From Chaenocephalus aceratus (lineage: Eukaryota; Chordata; Actinopteri; Perciformes; Channichthyidae): a stretch of 64,000 bases of DNA. The DNA is taken from assembly GCA_023974075.1 (NCBI GenBank), contig CM043801.1:27073736-27137735 (forward strand), written 5' to 3'. Shown in pieces: positions 24,801 to 64,000 of the stretch. The translations under genes were made by a program, and so were the position numbers. The number at the start of each line of letters is the position of its first letter. Position 1 is the stretch's first letter. Under the pieces are notes generated by a model. It had not been told where the DNA came from. It did not search any database and saw only the letters and a program-made list of their open reading frames with translations.

Positions 24801-27800
24801 TCCCACACACACCCCCCCCCCCCTGTCTGAAATGCCTCCATTGGACTCCTTTGTGTACTTCTGTAACATAGATCAATATGTAACACTTGCCCTCCTATTG
24901 GCTAGCAGTCCAACACATTGTACATGATTTAAGGTTAAGGGGCGGGTCATCTCTAAGCAGTTGATCAATCACAACAGAGCAAGCCAGTTAACCAATCAGA
25001 GCAGACTTGGCTCTGGTTTCAGACAGAGGGTGAAAAGAGGTGCTGCAGCACAGGCAGTATGAGACAAATAAAGACCAGTTTGAATATTAAAGCAGAGTTG
25101 AGGAATAAAAAACAAATATGAACCTGAAAATGAGCATAATAGAGCCCCTTTAACAATGTGATTACATGCATTACACCTACAGAGGAATACAATAAGGGGA
25201 ACTTTAGTGGCACAACAATCAGAAAGAATACAAAACTGTTCACTTGTTTGAAGCATCACAATACCTTGTTCAGGATTGTCCCCGTTGAGAGACAAAGGGT
25301 TATTGCTGTCCAATATGGGGCCATATTCAGAAAGGACAGTCCTTTTCCTGCATGAAAAAAAAACATAAGCCAATTTGATACGAGTTTCGAAAGCAAGCAT
25401 ACAAAACAACATGTTCTTTTCACAGTGGATAAGGGTTTGCAACTTTGCAGGTATGATGCATGAATCTGAAAGCCAAAACAAAACAATGTCCTTTACCGGT
25501 AACACCAGGCTCCTATGACAGCTCCGATAAAGATAAGCAGGAAGGCCATGTATGAGCTCCACATGATGACGGTCATAGGGTCCATACCAAGGATCAGCCA
25601 GGGAGGGGGGAGGGGGGGAGGAACAGGTCTGGGCCCGCAAGCGTTTGTGCAGTCCTGACAGGAGCAGGGGCCCGACCCGTCATCCAGGCCCTCTGTGCAG
25701 GCGAACGTCTTGTTGGTCATGGGAGTATAACCAGACACAGGGGCGTCTAGAGCAAAACACAATCGTAGAAAAAGCATCAGGTAAACATCTTTTTAACTTG
25801 CTGAAAAGAAACAGTCGGTGTATTTTTCTACAGCGGGATCATGAACTATAAAAGCACTGTAAAAGAAACACACATTAATGACTTACCTGTGAATATTGGG
25901 AGGATAGGAAAGGGAGTCTGTCCATTGTCGATATCAAACATATACTGGATCCAGTTGGTAGCATTGCAGTCCTTTGCGTCCTTCCCACACAGCAGTGATA
26001 AGGCCTTCACGTTGCTGGATGGTGCCTGGACGTCCTTACAGGCATTGTACATGGCTGAAAAAGTTCAATTTGATCATTTTAGGGCAAGGCTCAAGATTGT
26101 CCAAAGGTTAAATGGTTCATTCCCTATTTTATTTGACCAAAAGGACTCATTACGACGGTTAGTCACCTCCTGTATTACATTACCATGACTGTATGTTTAA
26201 GTAGGGAACCGTAAAAAGCACACTCGGCAGATGTGACATGCCATGGAAATAATGAAGGTGAAGCTGCTTTTCATATCCACATCAACATTTGGCTGTGAAC
26301 TCACAATTAGCAAATGTCTGTCCAATGTAGTACTGCACTTCCATCACGTTGCCTTTGTCGATCTTGGTGGCGTTCATGAACTGACTCTGGTGAGGGCTGC
26401 ATGTCAGCTCACAGAAGAGGTTCATCAGGTTGAAGAAACAGGCGGGACAACTGCACAAAGACAACGTGAGTGTGAGAGGGAGAAGGGAACCAAATGAAGA
26501 AAAGGAGTATGTGCAGGACATTAAGAATAATAAAATAGTTTCATGGCAAAAACAAGGCAATACAGTGAAGTAATTAAAGCTTACAAACATAAGTATGCCA
26601 ACCTAGTCAAATCATATTCATTTGGCCTGGGAGCCAGTCTGTCTTAAACCCATTATTTGAAACATGGAAAGCAAAGGCTTGCATGTTCGAATAACAGTAT
26701 ATGCCATTCAAGCTGCACATGGTGTCAAAAGAGCAGATGCTCCGACTCTTTGTTTTCAGGAAGGGAATGATACTGCCCTTCCACGAATGTCATGTGCATC
26801 ATTAGTTAATGTTATAAGCGCCGCACATACCGAGACAGGAACTGAAGGGGCAGCTGGAGACTTCCTTTGAGAGTGTTCAGCTGGTTCACATCACAGCAGA
26901 GGCTTCGGTTGCCATAGTCATATCCAGGACAAAGCTCCTGTAAGTAAGCACAAAAGGAATGAGGTCACTTTGATGCACATCGTTTTTACACAGTGAAAAA
27001 TTAATGTCACACAAGAGCACTTTGAACATCAATTGTGATCAATAACAGCATCACTGTATTTACCGTGAGAAGTTCGTAACCTCGTGCTCCAGTGGTTTGG
27101 GAGGACCAGTGTCGTTGCAGTTGTATTTCTTTCCGGGCACCTTTTCGGACTCCCCACACTCGCCATACCACACACAGTGCTGGGCCTCAACCTGACAGAA
27201 AGACAACAAAAGAAACAGTGATGAGTTGTGTTAGAGCAAAAACATATTAGTCTATTCGCATCCAATCAATATTCTTCTTTTTTTTTTCCAGAGTCTGTTA
27301 AAAATGATGTCGTTGATAGGAGCCTGTTTCTATTCGTATATATTAAGGACAAGTTCAAGGTCATGCCAACAAATGAAAACAGAGAGTCCAAACAGATCAA
27401 TAGCTCCTCTAAAATGCCACAAAAGGCCATGTGACATGTGACATGGTTTTGGATGCTAAAAAGACAACTCTGATCTCATGTTAAAGCTCTACCTATTTAC
27501 TTCGAGGTTTTATATATATAACCACATCAAACCTCTAGGCATGTCTCATTTCCTTTGTTTCTAATATCTCGTGCTTTGAATGTCTGAAAATAGTCATTTC
27601 ACTTCTGCAAAAATGTTTCAAGCATATAAAGATACCTGCAACATAACAGCTGCTGTCTACAACAAAAAGTTAAATATGAGCACTTGAAACATTTTCTTTG
27701 AATATATGGTAGAACAAATACAATAACATAGAATTACAAGTAAATGTATAAAGCAATATAGCTTTTGCAGTCAAAGTTGTCCGTGTTAGTCAGCATGAGG

Positions 27801-29429
27801 GCTCTCACGTGTTCTTTGTTGGGAGGGGAAGTTAATTCACTTACTCTACAAACTTTGTTATGAGTAAGCACAGTCTTACCCACCGTCCTACTGCTTCTTG
27901 TGAGAATAGTTCAAGGACAGCTTTTGTGTGTCATTATTGCTTCAGCTAGTGTTTCAAAAAGATGCAGACTAAGCCAGTACAATAATAACATTTTGTCCAA
28001 AGTCAACTTGCTTAGAACTAATTGTAAGAAAGGTGAATGTATTGGGCAAGGATCAGAAACTGCAATATTTGTTTAAAGTGCACATACATATTATGTACCA
28101 CCCCCTACCCCAACCCAACCAAAGGAGCAAGCACACACACCTTTTAAATATATCCCTTTCCCTTATCTGCAATCTCCCAAAAGTCAATAGTTTTACAATA
28201 GTTTTTAATAGTTTAACAGTCGTACCACATCCTACTTCTTTAACCAGGAGGATGCAGACATTTACACTGAAACAGCAATGATAAATCAGATTCTGATGTA
28301 TTGTTTTAGCACAGTTTCGAAGTGGTTATGCTTTGTAGTGGCTGACCAAATTACCACATGAAAAGAAATGCTAACAATGCAAGGGAGACAGTATTGATGA
28401 GTGAGTATCTACATCTGATTCAATCAAATCAGAGGAATAGATCCGCTTCTGTCTCGTTTGTTGTGAAATAACATCTTATCCAAAAATACACTAAATCGAC
28501 TTGATATATAATTGATGGTATCTGTGTAAAAAAAGAGTACTCATCATTAAACTACAGCAGGGCATCTGGAACAGTGGACTTTGTTTATTACACCATATCA
28601 ATAATCTGTTTAAAATGTTTGCTGTCTTTCTTTTTGTAATGTCCATGTACTACTTGCTCATTTAGCCTTGTATGTATTCTTACTCTCTTAGTAATTAATA
28701 TTACCCTTAAACACTGCTGCTCAAACAAACAAACACTCAAGTTTCCTATGTCTTGTCACTATGATTGCATTATCTGAACTCCTATTTATTACATAACAAA
28801 GATATTATATATCCAAACATGGATATTTAAATGAATGTAGCTAGCTGCACCTAGCATTCAAGCCACCTAAGGTCTACATGCTGAATGACTTGTTTTGTGA
28901 GGTATTATTAACATTAACATTTTTGGGTAATTACAACATTAACCGTCATGAACACACTAACCTAAGCTTTGTTTGAATAGTTATGCAAATTAGGGGTATT
29001 TTAAATCTGTTAAGGCATGATGGTGAGCAGGAAACTTATTTCGACACCGGCTCAGTCAAAGATACAACCTGTACCCTTCTGTGAGACATGTCAAAGCTAA
29101 CATGTTATGTGATCATTTTGCCGTGCTGTGCAGTTTGCAACTAGCAATGTTGGTAGCCATTATGTTTTGTTTACTGTTAAGCCAACGAGTGACTAACGCT
29201 ATTTTTGCCCTGGGATAAAAACAAGAGTAGAAATCTTAAACAGCTAAACGTCCTAGTTTCGTTAGCCGCCTCAGATAAACAACAGCGTAGCAACGACCGA
29301 GCTGAGTCATGTTTTTAGTCACAAGAAATCGGGCGTTAGGTTTTCACTTACCCATCGAAAATGTCCCTCCAACAAGAGAATAATGAAGAAAAGTAAAGAT
29401 AGAAGGCTTCTCCCTGGTAGGACTCCCAT
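13976..29429 (-). CDS. npc1: npc1, complete coding region (25 exons)
   Basis: NPC intracellular cholesterol transporter 1, a 13-span late endosomal/lysosomal membrane protein that takes cholesterol from NPC2 and exports it. Coding exons, 5' to 3': 29352-29429, 27064-27191, 26831-26937, 26305-26450, 25887-26054, 25497-25746, 25265-25347, 24274-24644, 23851-24077, 23386-23486, 22751-22853, 22464-22653, 22083-22265, 21097-21211, 20790-20917, 18337-18471, 18142-18231, 17695-17886, 17355-17470, 16757-16886, 16405-16590, 15582-15813, 14581-14694, 14144-14306, 13976-14058. All introns are GT-AG and phases agree throughout except for two single-base indels: one base short in exon 2 and one extra in exon 18. 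The total is 3819 nt, about 1272 residues (human 1278). NPC1L1 is unlikely given identity along the whole length and the lysosomal-type tail. Confidence 0.97.
16405..18471 (-). CDS. npc1: npc1 exons 16-21: TM8 and C-terminal cysteine-rich lumenal domain
   Basis: Exon 16 is the cytosolic linker (NRLDIFCCV). Exon 17 carries TM8 ([20 protein letters not shown]). Exons 18-21 carry the C-terminal lumenal domain ([62 protein letters not shown]). Exon 18 is 192 nt where phase demands 191. The extra base is in the A run at 17822-17825 on the plus strand; as written, a stop would follow soon after. Confidence 0.94.
18472..20789 (-). other. npc1 intron 15 with mobile-element remnants
   Basis: A 2.3-kb intron. 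It holds an AT-rich stretch with repeated ttcagatcgtttttcac units (about 19060-19110), the inverted-repeat element at 19121-19998, and at about 20440-20650 a second fish repeat with the words tttacaccgg and gttcctggga. No extra exon is visible. Confidence 0.6.
19121..19998. mobile_element. non-autonomous DNA transposon (inverted ends ggctgcttctcaggtcga)
   Basis: The left end at 19124 (ctggctgcttctcaggtcga) and the inverted right end (cagggctgcttctcaggtcg) share 18 bases, ggctgcttctcaggtcga, and further similarity. The interior is GC-rich and repeats cctcggtcctc and cgctcctc words near the right end. No transposase is recognisable, and no clean target duplication was found. Confidence 0.65.
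20790..22265 (-). CDS. npc1: npc1 exons 13-15: sterol-sensing domain
   Basis: Exons 13 (22083-22265), 14 (21097-21211) and 15 (20790-20917) encode most of the sterol-sensing domain: [60 protein letters not shown] and [20 protein letters not shown]. This is the best-conserved part of NPC1 and is shared with SCAP, HMG-CoA reductase and Patched. There are no frame breaks. Intron 13 contains the TTAA-flanked MITE at 21301-21987. Confidence 0.95.
21301..21987. mobile_element. TTAA-flanked MITE in npc1 intron 13
   Basis: Flanked by TTAA at 21297-21300 and 21988-21991. The left end aggtcccctattat and the inverted right end aggtcacctattatgca match at all but one position. The interior includes a CA/A-rich insertion beginning caaggttcaaggttctttat near 21668, probably a separate retroposon fragment. 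A TTAA target site is typical of piggyBac or Kolobok families. Confidence 0.75.
22464..25347 (-). CDS. npc1: npc1 exons 7-12: TM2 and middle lumenal domain
   Basis: Exon 8 (371 nt, the largest) encodes TM2 ([20 protein letters not shown]) and the start of the middle lumenal domain ([20 protein letters not shown]), the part of NPC1 known to contact NPC2. Exons 9-11 continue it ([54 protein letters not shown]). Exon 12 re-enters the membrane ([15 protein letters not shown]), the first span of the sterol-sensing domain. All six exons keep phase with no indel. Confidence 0.95.
24681..25149. mobile_element. TTAA-flanked MITE in npc1 intron 7
   Basis: Flanked by TTAA at 24677-24680 and 25150-25153. 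The left end agaggccctactt and the inverted right end aggggctctattatgctc are imperfect inverted repeats of the common fish type. About 469 bp. It overlaps no exon; exon 7 begins at 25265. Confidence 0.7.
25497..29429 (-). CDS. npc1: npc1 exons 1-6: signal peptide, N-terminal domain, TM1
   Basis: Exon 1 encodes a start Met and a leucine-rich signal peptide ([20 protein letters not shown]). Exon 2 opens the cholesterol-binding N-terminal domain ([10 protein letters not shown]). Exons 3-5 carry its cysteines ([56 protein letters not shown]). Exon 6 has the proline-rich linker and TM1 ([19 protein letters not shown]). Exon 2 is 128 nt where 129 is needed: the frame breaks between the GPPKPL motif and the GYELLT end, near 27087-27093, next to a GG run. 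The start codon (29427-29429) is the only Met in frame before the hydrophobic stretch. Confidence 0.95.
27192..29351 (-). other. npc1 intron 1
   Basis: A 2.2-kb first intron between the signal-peptide exon and exon 2. It is AT-rich, and I see no recognisable repeat, RNA gene or coding exon. Confidence 0.7.
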
Positions 29430-29620
29430 CCCTCTTACTGAGACGACCGATTCGAAGTGACAGTCCGCATGAAGTTTCGCATTTCTTGTTGATGTTTCTT
29501 CTACTTCGGATTATTTGTTCGGGGCGGAGACAAACTGTTGCCTCAGTGCTGCCACCTAGCGATGCCTGGTACGCACTACAACTGTTCATTTATTTGTATT
29601 TAATTTAATGTATTTAAATT
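29430..29620 (-). promoter_or_regulatory. probable npc1 promoter / 5'UTR
   Basis: Sequence upstream of the npc1 start is locally richer in GC and CpG (for example the ccgccccgaac stretch read on the minus strand near 29518-29528) than the AT-rich DNA beyond 29590. This is consistent with a TATA-less housekeeping promoter. It is inferred from position and composition; no transcription start can be fixed. Confidence 0.35.
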
Positions 29621-32600
29621 GTTATTACACATTTATTTTATTCAATTTTATTTTATTTTATTTCACAAGATTGTATTTTATTGTATTATCATTTACTTGG
29701 GTGTAGTATATAACAAGTACAACATGTTTGAACACTGTGCAGGAGAAACCACAAAGTATGGACATGGTTTATGAAGATAGCAAATTGGATATCTAACGTA
29801 TTTCGAATCAGAACAAATATAAATAAATACAAATTACATAACTCTCAAATGTCAAGACCAATTAGTAATAAAAAGATTATTAGAAGTGTACAATTGATAT
29901 TAAAGTTTACATTTTGAGATACACTAAAATCATACTTTGTCATTGAACGAACAATTGTTGAAGACAATGTCTACATGCAAACTTCAAAGTACAAAAATTA
30001 AAACAAATGAGTCAATTAGGGATCTTCATCCTGAAGTAGTATTGCATGATAGACTTCTCCTTAATTAAATAAGGCAGTTTATGTCACTGCATGAATGAAC
30101 ATTACAGAGCACTTCCATGTAAAAATAAAAGTAAGAAAGATCTGTTTTTGCTTAATTACTGATAATAATAATACTGTGAACACACCTTCCTTGTTTCTGT
30201 TTGTCTGCATAAAGTGTGGTGGAAATGGTCAAATCTGATCAAAGCACAGCCATCAGTCCTGATGAAGCAGGTCAATTGCATTTAAAACATTTAGACATTT
30301 ATTTGTGTTGGATTCAATAAGGCTAATTAATGATTAACTATGAATCATTTCCCCCCTCACTTTGATGTGTGCTTATTTAATCAAACACAATAGATGTTGT
30401 TAAGAAATACTTAGGATTTGAAACCAACTCAAACATCTCTAAAACTTGCAAAACTAAAATATAAACTTAAAAAGCCAATTTCTAACCCCGTACTTGATTT
30501 GATTAAAATTAAGTTACATTTTTTTTTTGAAATCCTGAGCTCTTAACTCATTATAATAAATGAATCAAAGTGATTCATCTACTAATTCCCACTCAGGTCA
30601 ACATTTTAATTTATTGTAGTTTCTTAAATCTTAAACACTGCAGGCATTACCATCTTTTAGGAGAATAAACAACATCAATGCAAACACCACCTTCGATCTG
30701 TTTATTGGAAAAAGATGCTTATTATCTGCTAAGAGTGTTTCATCAAATTGCCACTAGAAAAAGACTGAGTAGATAAGTGAATCACTGGGATCACAAGTCC
30801 TTCTTCCTGTGTCACGCCCTATACTTTTTAAAGCTATGGGAAAAGAAAACAGACAAATGGTATTTCCATAGAAAAAAGATTTATTCATGTTCACCTTTGA
30901 ATGATATGATCACAATTCAGGAATAAGTGCATATTCACGTATGATGTGACAACCCTGTGTATAAATTATAGGTGACTATTTTGGGGTATATTACAGTATA
31001 ATCTCTGTTTTCTGTACATGTACCTGTGTAAAATCTGCAAAAGTAGGCTTTCATGTTGCTACAATAATATTTTCCTTTAAAACTAGGAAGAATATTTGCA
31101 CATGTAATGCTCTTGCAAGACTACAAGACTTAAAAGCAAATTCATAGATATGGTTGTCAACACCTGGCGTGAAACAACTGTATACACTTTTGTTAAAAAA
31201 AGAAATTCAAACAAAGACAAGTCTCCAGGTAATAAAATAGATACATCAGAACAAATATTTGTTTCTGACCAGACATGAAACTATTCATAGTCTGTAAAAA
31301 CAACTCACGTTTACAGGGAAACACTTCTAATCTAAAATGTAAACACATTACTGACATGACCTAAGACAGTTCTAACAGCATTTTTCAAACAAGTGGACAA
31401 ATATAACATACACAAAGTACAACTATTGATATGCATTTGAACAGAGGTGGTTTTATTCCCTTTACTTTTTACTGTAGCTTCCCAAGTAAAACATTAAAAG
31501 CACCCACACTAAAGTGCGATACTGATAAAAAGCTCAGATTATCATTTGTTGGGTTCACATAAATATGTCCCATGCCACAGAGGTCCTGCTAGTTTCCAAC
31601 AGCTACTGTACACACAGATGTGTAAATACAAACAATAGCAATTGCTATTTACCGTTACATTATTTTTATAGTTTGCGTGATATCACACACTCTTTTGTTT
31701 CCATCTAAATGAGGAAGCAACCCATTTTAAGTTCATACAGAACTGTCTTAGACCATAAAAGTAACATATTTAAACTTTTCACCAGTTTCCCATTTAAACT
31801 GACTATACATTCTGTACATTGCAACATTTTGTTTCCTCGTTGACTCATCCCTCAGGATGTCGTCAGGCCTCCGAGGTCCCCAACAGTCCCGCCAGCATTT
31901 TACTCTTAAAACCCTTTAATCGTCTTACCGTCGCCCCAGAGAAACGCTCTAAGCCTTCACTTCAGTGTCAAGTGAGCGCACCACTGTGTCCCTTTGCGTA
32001 TATAACCATGTTCTGCAACACATGTACCTTAGGTTTTGTTGGGGTTGAGCTGCAGCTGCTGTTGTTTGCAGTAGAGCTTCTGCCCCACTGACACATTAGG
32101 ATCACTTGCAGCATTGGTGCATAACATTCAAACGCGATTTTTACTTTCTGACAGGGGTTACAACAGATGAACGAAGCGCTTTTCTTCACAGCAACTGACG
32201 GTACGTCCACACAGCAGCTTTTCAAAAATCTTGAAAATCTTGGAGCTTGGCGTGTACTGACAGCTTGGTGGGATTTTTTGCGAGCAATGCGACCAACAAC
32301 AATCACATGAATCTACCCACCCCCGACATACAAGGCAAAAAACCCCGGGGATTTTATGCTGAGCATAGTATATATATATAAAGCTCCCCAAACAGGCGAA
32401 AACCTACCAGGTTTCACCCACATGTCTCTGCCACCATCCCCCATGCCTGGTTTCCTCCGGTTTGTATCCCGTTAATAGGTTCTGGTCGTAAAGAACCGAG
32501 TGATTTGCTACCGTAATTTCTCGTTTGGAATATGAGGAAATGAACTGCGGTCTGGTTCTCCCTGCTTACACGCGGTTTGATTGGCTAGCGCTTCTACTGT

Positions 32601-33083
32601 CAGATTTGCATAAACGTGTTTGATTGGCTGGCGCTTCCAGCTCAGCTTCAAAAGTTGAACATTGCTCAACTTGGAATCCTGGAAATCCTGGACATCCTGG
32701 AAATCTTCGCTTCGCTCACCCACAATGCAGTTCGGCGAAAAGCGAGGCAAAGTGACGTCATCCCCATTCAAAGTCAATGGGCAGAGAAGCGTTGGAAGCG
32801 GTGGAAGTTTCTTCTGAAGCTGCTGTTTGGACGTACCGTCAGGTTAACTGAGTCCTGTACGAGTGCCATTTTCATCAAGGAAAAAAGTCATTTGTAGTAA
32901 GAACAACTCTTTGGAACGAGAGGGGCTTTGTGTGGCTGCATGGAAACAACACGGAAAGCTCAGCCAAGTGTCACTTAACATAAATGATAATTGATGGTAC
33001 CACTTAGCTATGTTTTCCCATCCAAGACATCAATGCCTTTCCTTATGGAACAGGAAACTGTATTGTCTGTATCCAATAAGACC
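29621..33083 (-). other. npc1-egfr interval with presumed egfr 3'UTR
   Basis: AT-rich DNA between npc1 and egfr. On the minus strand AATAAA at 30880-30885 and 30701-30706 are candidate egfr poly(A) signals, giving a 3'UTR of about 2.2-2.4 kb. The inverted-repeat element at 32196-32841 would then lie within the UTR. The rest shows no coding. Confidence 0.4.
32196..32841. mobile_element. MITE in the presumed egfr 3'UTR
   Basis: The left end tgacggtacgtccacacagc and the inverted right end tgacggtacgtccaaacagc are 25-bp inverted repeats differing at one base. The interior contains gacgtcatccccattcaaag and tcaatgggcag words common in fish non-autonomous elements. About 646 bp. I could not identify a target duplication, so the superfamily is open. 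Confidence 0.75.
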
Positions 33084-60636
<27,553 letters not shown>

Positions 60637-62502
60637 CTGCAAGGAAAAGACAGAAAACAAGTGGAATTTGTTAGATTAAATTATTCTTGAACAGATACAA
60701 AATGGTTGTAAATCATCCACAAAGTCACACAAGCATTATTCAAAGCCCACAGTGTCTGTAACATTCACTGCTTATGTAACACCCTGGCTCAATGTATGAC
60801 TGTCTCGGTGTGTGTGTTTGCTCTGCACAGTCAGAACTTGGCCAACTTTCATGTGAAAATAACCGTTCTGGGTTTCATCTACAATAGGAATCAAATCTCA
60901 CGAACAAAGCCAGTTCTGGCTCATGAGTCAAAGTGAGTTGGCTGTATTTATACTGGCAAAGGACGGGAGATTTCCACTTCTATGTGGCTAGTTAAAACAA
61001 CCTCTGCGACCAGCATCTCCAGGCCTATTGTGTCATTTTCGGAGAAATTATTTGGTGTGTCACAGATTTCCATGAAATGTGAGTTGGGGAATTCTAGCTC
61101 TCTAAATCCCATAATTGATAACGGCCTCTATAACTTCAGCCGTGTTTTTTTGCATATCTGATTTTAGGGCACGTCCTATACATGACTCTATAACATTTAA
61201 GGCTTAAAAACAAAGGGCTGATCCATGCACCTTCTTAAACCTTCAGTGCCAATAACAACAAAGCCATACAGATATTCACAGGACTACAATAAGTGTAGGC
61301 TGATAATGCAGGCCTATCTGGCCTTATGCAATAAAGTGTTTGGATAAGGAAGACAGTATCTGATAAGTGCAGGACACACACAAGAGGCTTCTTTTCCTCA
61401 AGCAGTCTTTAGAAGGATAAATGCATGTATTAAGACAGAAACTCGTCTTCCTCTGTTCAGTAGTCTGAGCTGGTCAGACAGGTTCTGACTGGTGTAAAAC
61501 AAAAAGTCAGCTGGGTGACGCCCCTCCAATAAACACATGCACTCATACATGCAAACACACACATAATAGGCATATAATTGCTTTTTTTATTTTTAAGTAT
61601 TATGGGTGAAGCAATAGGTGGGAAAATAGGAAAATATTTGTCCTTCTGTTTATTAGAAAATAGTGGCGCTGGAGTCATTTCTCTCGGGTCACATTCCACA
61701 ACGTGTCTGCTCTTGACTGCAAAGAAAGGTGCTCCAAACTGTGAAACGCACCTTACCAACTGTACATAACACTTAGCTTAGATGCACTGATGTGTTTTCT
61801 GATTTGCCAATTGAAAAAAAACTACATAACATCATCTTTTAGCTCAGTCAAACTAGTATCTGAAGACTATTTCTTGGCTTCTCCTCTTCCAAGGTGCATG
61901 TTTCTCATGTTGTTGTTTTGAATTCACACAAAACAACATCACTGTTGCACTTAATCAGTGAACATGAAAAAACAAGCATCTGTCCTCCCGCCCTGCCTCT
62001 TCTTCCTCCTCCTCCTCATTAGCTTGTCCCTGAGGGATCTCCCTGGCAGGAACTCTGCAGTCCAGCAGCCGAACGCCACGGCAACCGAGGCAGACTAGCA
62101 AAGGCACGCTGACCGTTTTAATTAGAGGAGCAATGTGGGATGTAATTAGCACCCTAATTATTACACAGACCGAGAAAAACATACTGTAATAAACAAAAAG
62201 GTTGTCATGAGTGTGAAGCTGTGAACATGGATCAACCTGATTTGGACAGTCTGCTAATAGGGATGCTGATAATGGTAAATAAGTGCGTTGTATCACCATA
62301 TACATCAGTATCTATGGACATCTTCCAAGCTGCTCTGTTCTGTTAATATGTATGAAGAGCCATAAAAGCTGCAGGTGAGTAAAGGTTCAACACACTTCCT
62401 CCAGCAGAGGTTCAGACTTGTGTGGTGCACAAGGAAGAAAAATTCCACTCTGGTTGCAGGTGGTAAATGACCACAAACTTACTTCCTCATCAGGCTGCCA
62501 AC

Positions 62503-62682
62503 TAGGGCTGCTCAATTACATCGTATTTTAATCGCAATTACGATTTTGGCTTGCAATGAATATGAAAAGAACATAATCGAAATAAAACCAAGTAAATGGA
62601 TAATCTTTTTTTAATAATCGTGATATCAATTATTGACCCAAATAATCGAGATTATGATTTTTGCCATAATCGAGCAGCCCTA
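62503..62682. mobile_element. 180-bp hAT MITE
   Basis: Ends tagggctgctcaattac and, inverted, tagggctgctcgattatg. Flanked by 8-bp duplications with one mismatch (ctgccaac 62495-62502; ctgcaaac 62683-62690). The interior is AT-rich. Confidence 0.85.
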
Positions 62683-63689
62683 CTGCAAACCCATGAGAAC
62701 GAAACAAGGTCAGGGAGAAGCTACATGGAAGTTATTACCTAAAGATGGCTTCATGGTTCGAGATGGACTTTAATTTTCTTTTAACAACACTTCCTTTAAT
62801 CGACTCTCATATAAAGTATCGGAGATATATGTGTCATAAAAGGTTGCATAACTTGCAAAGCACCTTTCGCAAAGAGACACCTGTGATTAAAATAATGTGC
62901 TGAATGGAAGTTACTGTAAATGTTTTTTGCATAAACACCTGATTCAATTTTGACTCACAGAAACACAGCTAAGCTTACTGTTGACAATGTGCTTAAATGC
63001 AAAGGGTAGGGCCTGCAGTGACGCAACTGATACTGTGACAAAGACTAATTGGGGATTGCTTCACTTCCTCCAGCTGTATTTTCGCCACAAAATGTCCAGG
63101 AGGTGACTATAGGAGCAAGGAGTGGCAGGTCTGTTATATCTCTTCTTTAGTGCTGTAGGCATAAGTGTGTGTGGGTGTGTGTAAAGGCATGTGTGCAACT
63201 CTCTGAGGAGAACAAAATATTCTCTGGATTACACTGCGCTGATCAGCCACCAGTCAGAGCGAAACAAGAGACTCGATAAACCAGATGATTAGTCATCTAA
63301 GCTTGTTGAAATGTGCGGTCGGTCGCATATCACTATTTTCATGTTTACATGGGGACTAGTGTTGGAAGTCAAGGGTGTGTGGGTAGATATTTGTTTCTTG
63401 AGGCTATATGATCTGCACAACTACAGAAAAAGAGACTTGCTAAGCCATTAATGTGAGAAAATGTGAGCAAATTTAGCTTTACACTCAAATACCACACTGA
63501 AATTGAGAATTCACATGCTACTGATTGCAAGTCAAATCAGTTTTTTTTCCAGGAGCTGGAAGCTAAGGAGTAATTATCCTACTCGAATCTTACAAAATAA
63601 TGTTTAATGCTGTTAACCTTTACTTTTGTTGAACATAATAGTAACAGTATTATTATAACCATGTAGGCAATGTTGGCACCAATCTTTAA

Positions 63690-64000
63690 AGGTGGGGTAG
63701 GTAAGTTTGAGAAACCGGCTCGAGATCGCTAGAATTTGAAAATACACAACCGGAACAAATCTGCCACTTCCTTACAGAGCCCCTCCTCCAACACACACGA
63801 ACGCGCACATGACCAATGAGGCACGAGATAACTTTGTGCCCCGGTGGAAGGCTGACAGGCAGGTAGGCCATCCAGTTATTTTAGCCGGGCCGGCTAAAAT
63901 AATTGGTCGTGCTTGTTACAGTACCAAGGCTTCCACAGATGACATTTTTTTATGGATTTTTTGTCAAAGCACTTCAGATATTCATTGCTATCGGGATGTT
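63690..64000. mobile_element. TTAA-type MITE, cut by the window edge
   Basis: Begins at TTAA (63686-63689) with aggtggggtaggtaagtttg, a common fish MITE start, and contains the palindromic ttttagccgggccggctaaa-type core at about 63878-63900. The right end lies outside the window. Confidence 0.65.

Larger units (their letters stand above)
60637..64000 (-). other. egfr intron 1 (partial)
   Basis: No further egfr exon is visible; the signal-peptide exon is presumably beyond the window. It contains the small hAT MITE at 62503-62682 and a TTAA-type MITE at the right edge. No other gene is seen. Confidence 0.6.

Noticed and set aside
24996..25640. 214-codon open frame on the minus strand
   Set aside because: It runs out of frame across npc1 exons 6 and 7, introns and part of a MITE. 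The real exons are read in other frames with good splice sites.

Overview
This is a window of a ray-finned (teleost) fish nuclear genome. It carries three multi-exon protein genes with GT-AG introns whose products align closely to vertebrate CABLES1, NPC1 and EGFR. The non-coding sequence is full of typical fish repeats: hAT elements with 8-bp target-site duplications, TTAA-flanked MITEs, tRNA-derived SINEs, an L2-like LINE tail, CA repeats and one LTR retrotransposon.

Layout. (1) 1-1880, plus strand: the last two coding exons of cables1 (cyclin-box C-terminus), then a presumed 3'UTR to about 3.45 kb. (2) 3.5-13.9 kb: gene-free DNA with several DNA-transposon remnants, a SINE and a LINE tail. 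(3) 13976-29429, minus strand: a complete npc1 gene of 25 coding exons, from signal peptide to the C-terminal LLNY, about 1272 residues. (4) 29.4-33.1 kb: npc1 upstream region and egfr 3'UTR, the latter holding a 646-bp inverted-repeat element. (5) 33084-60636, minus strand: egfr from the second to the last coding exon. The signal-peptide exon lies beyond the right edge, and 60.6-64.0 kb is intron 1. Intron 7 of egfr holds an antisense LTR retrotransposon (51798-57032) that itself contains a hAT transposon (52521-54405).

npc1 and egfr lie head to tail, and cables1 converges on npc1. CABLES1 and NPC1 are neighbours on human chromosome 18, so that pair is conserved synteny. The three products do not form one pathway: cables1 links cyclin-dependent kinases to regulators, npc1 exports cholesterol from lysosomes, and egfr is the EGF receptor tyrosine kinase.

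Notable points. All three genes contain small indels that break otherwise perfectly conserved exons; they cluster in one cables1 exon and in egfr exons 2, 3, 23, 25 and 28. Consensus errors in a long-read assembly are the simplest cause, with decay of an egfr duplicate as the alternative. The retrotransposon has a SCAN-like gag and a protease followed directly by an integrase zinc finger, which fits the Gmr1-like gene order; everything after that finger is lost. A 99-bp almost pure C tract lies 40 bp past the exon 20 donor of egfr. I found no CRISPR array, operon or clearly new gene system.
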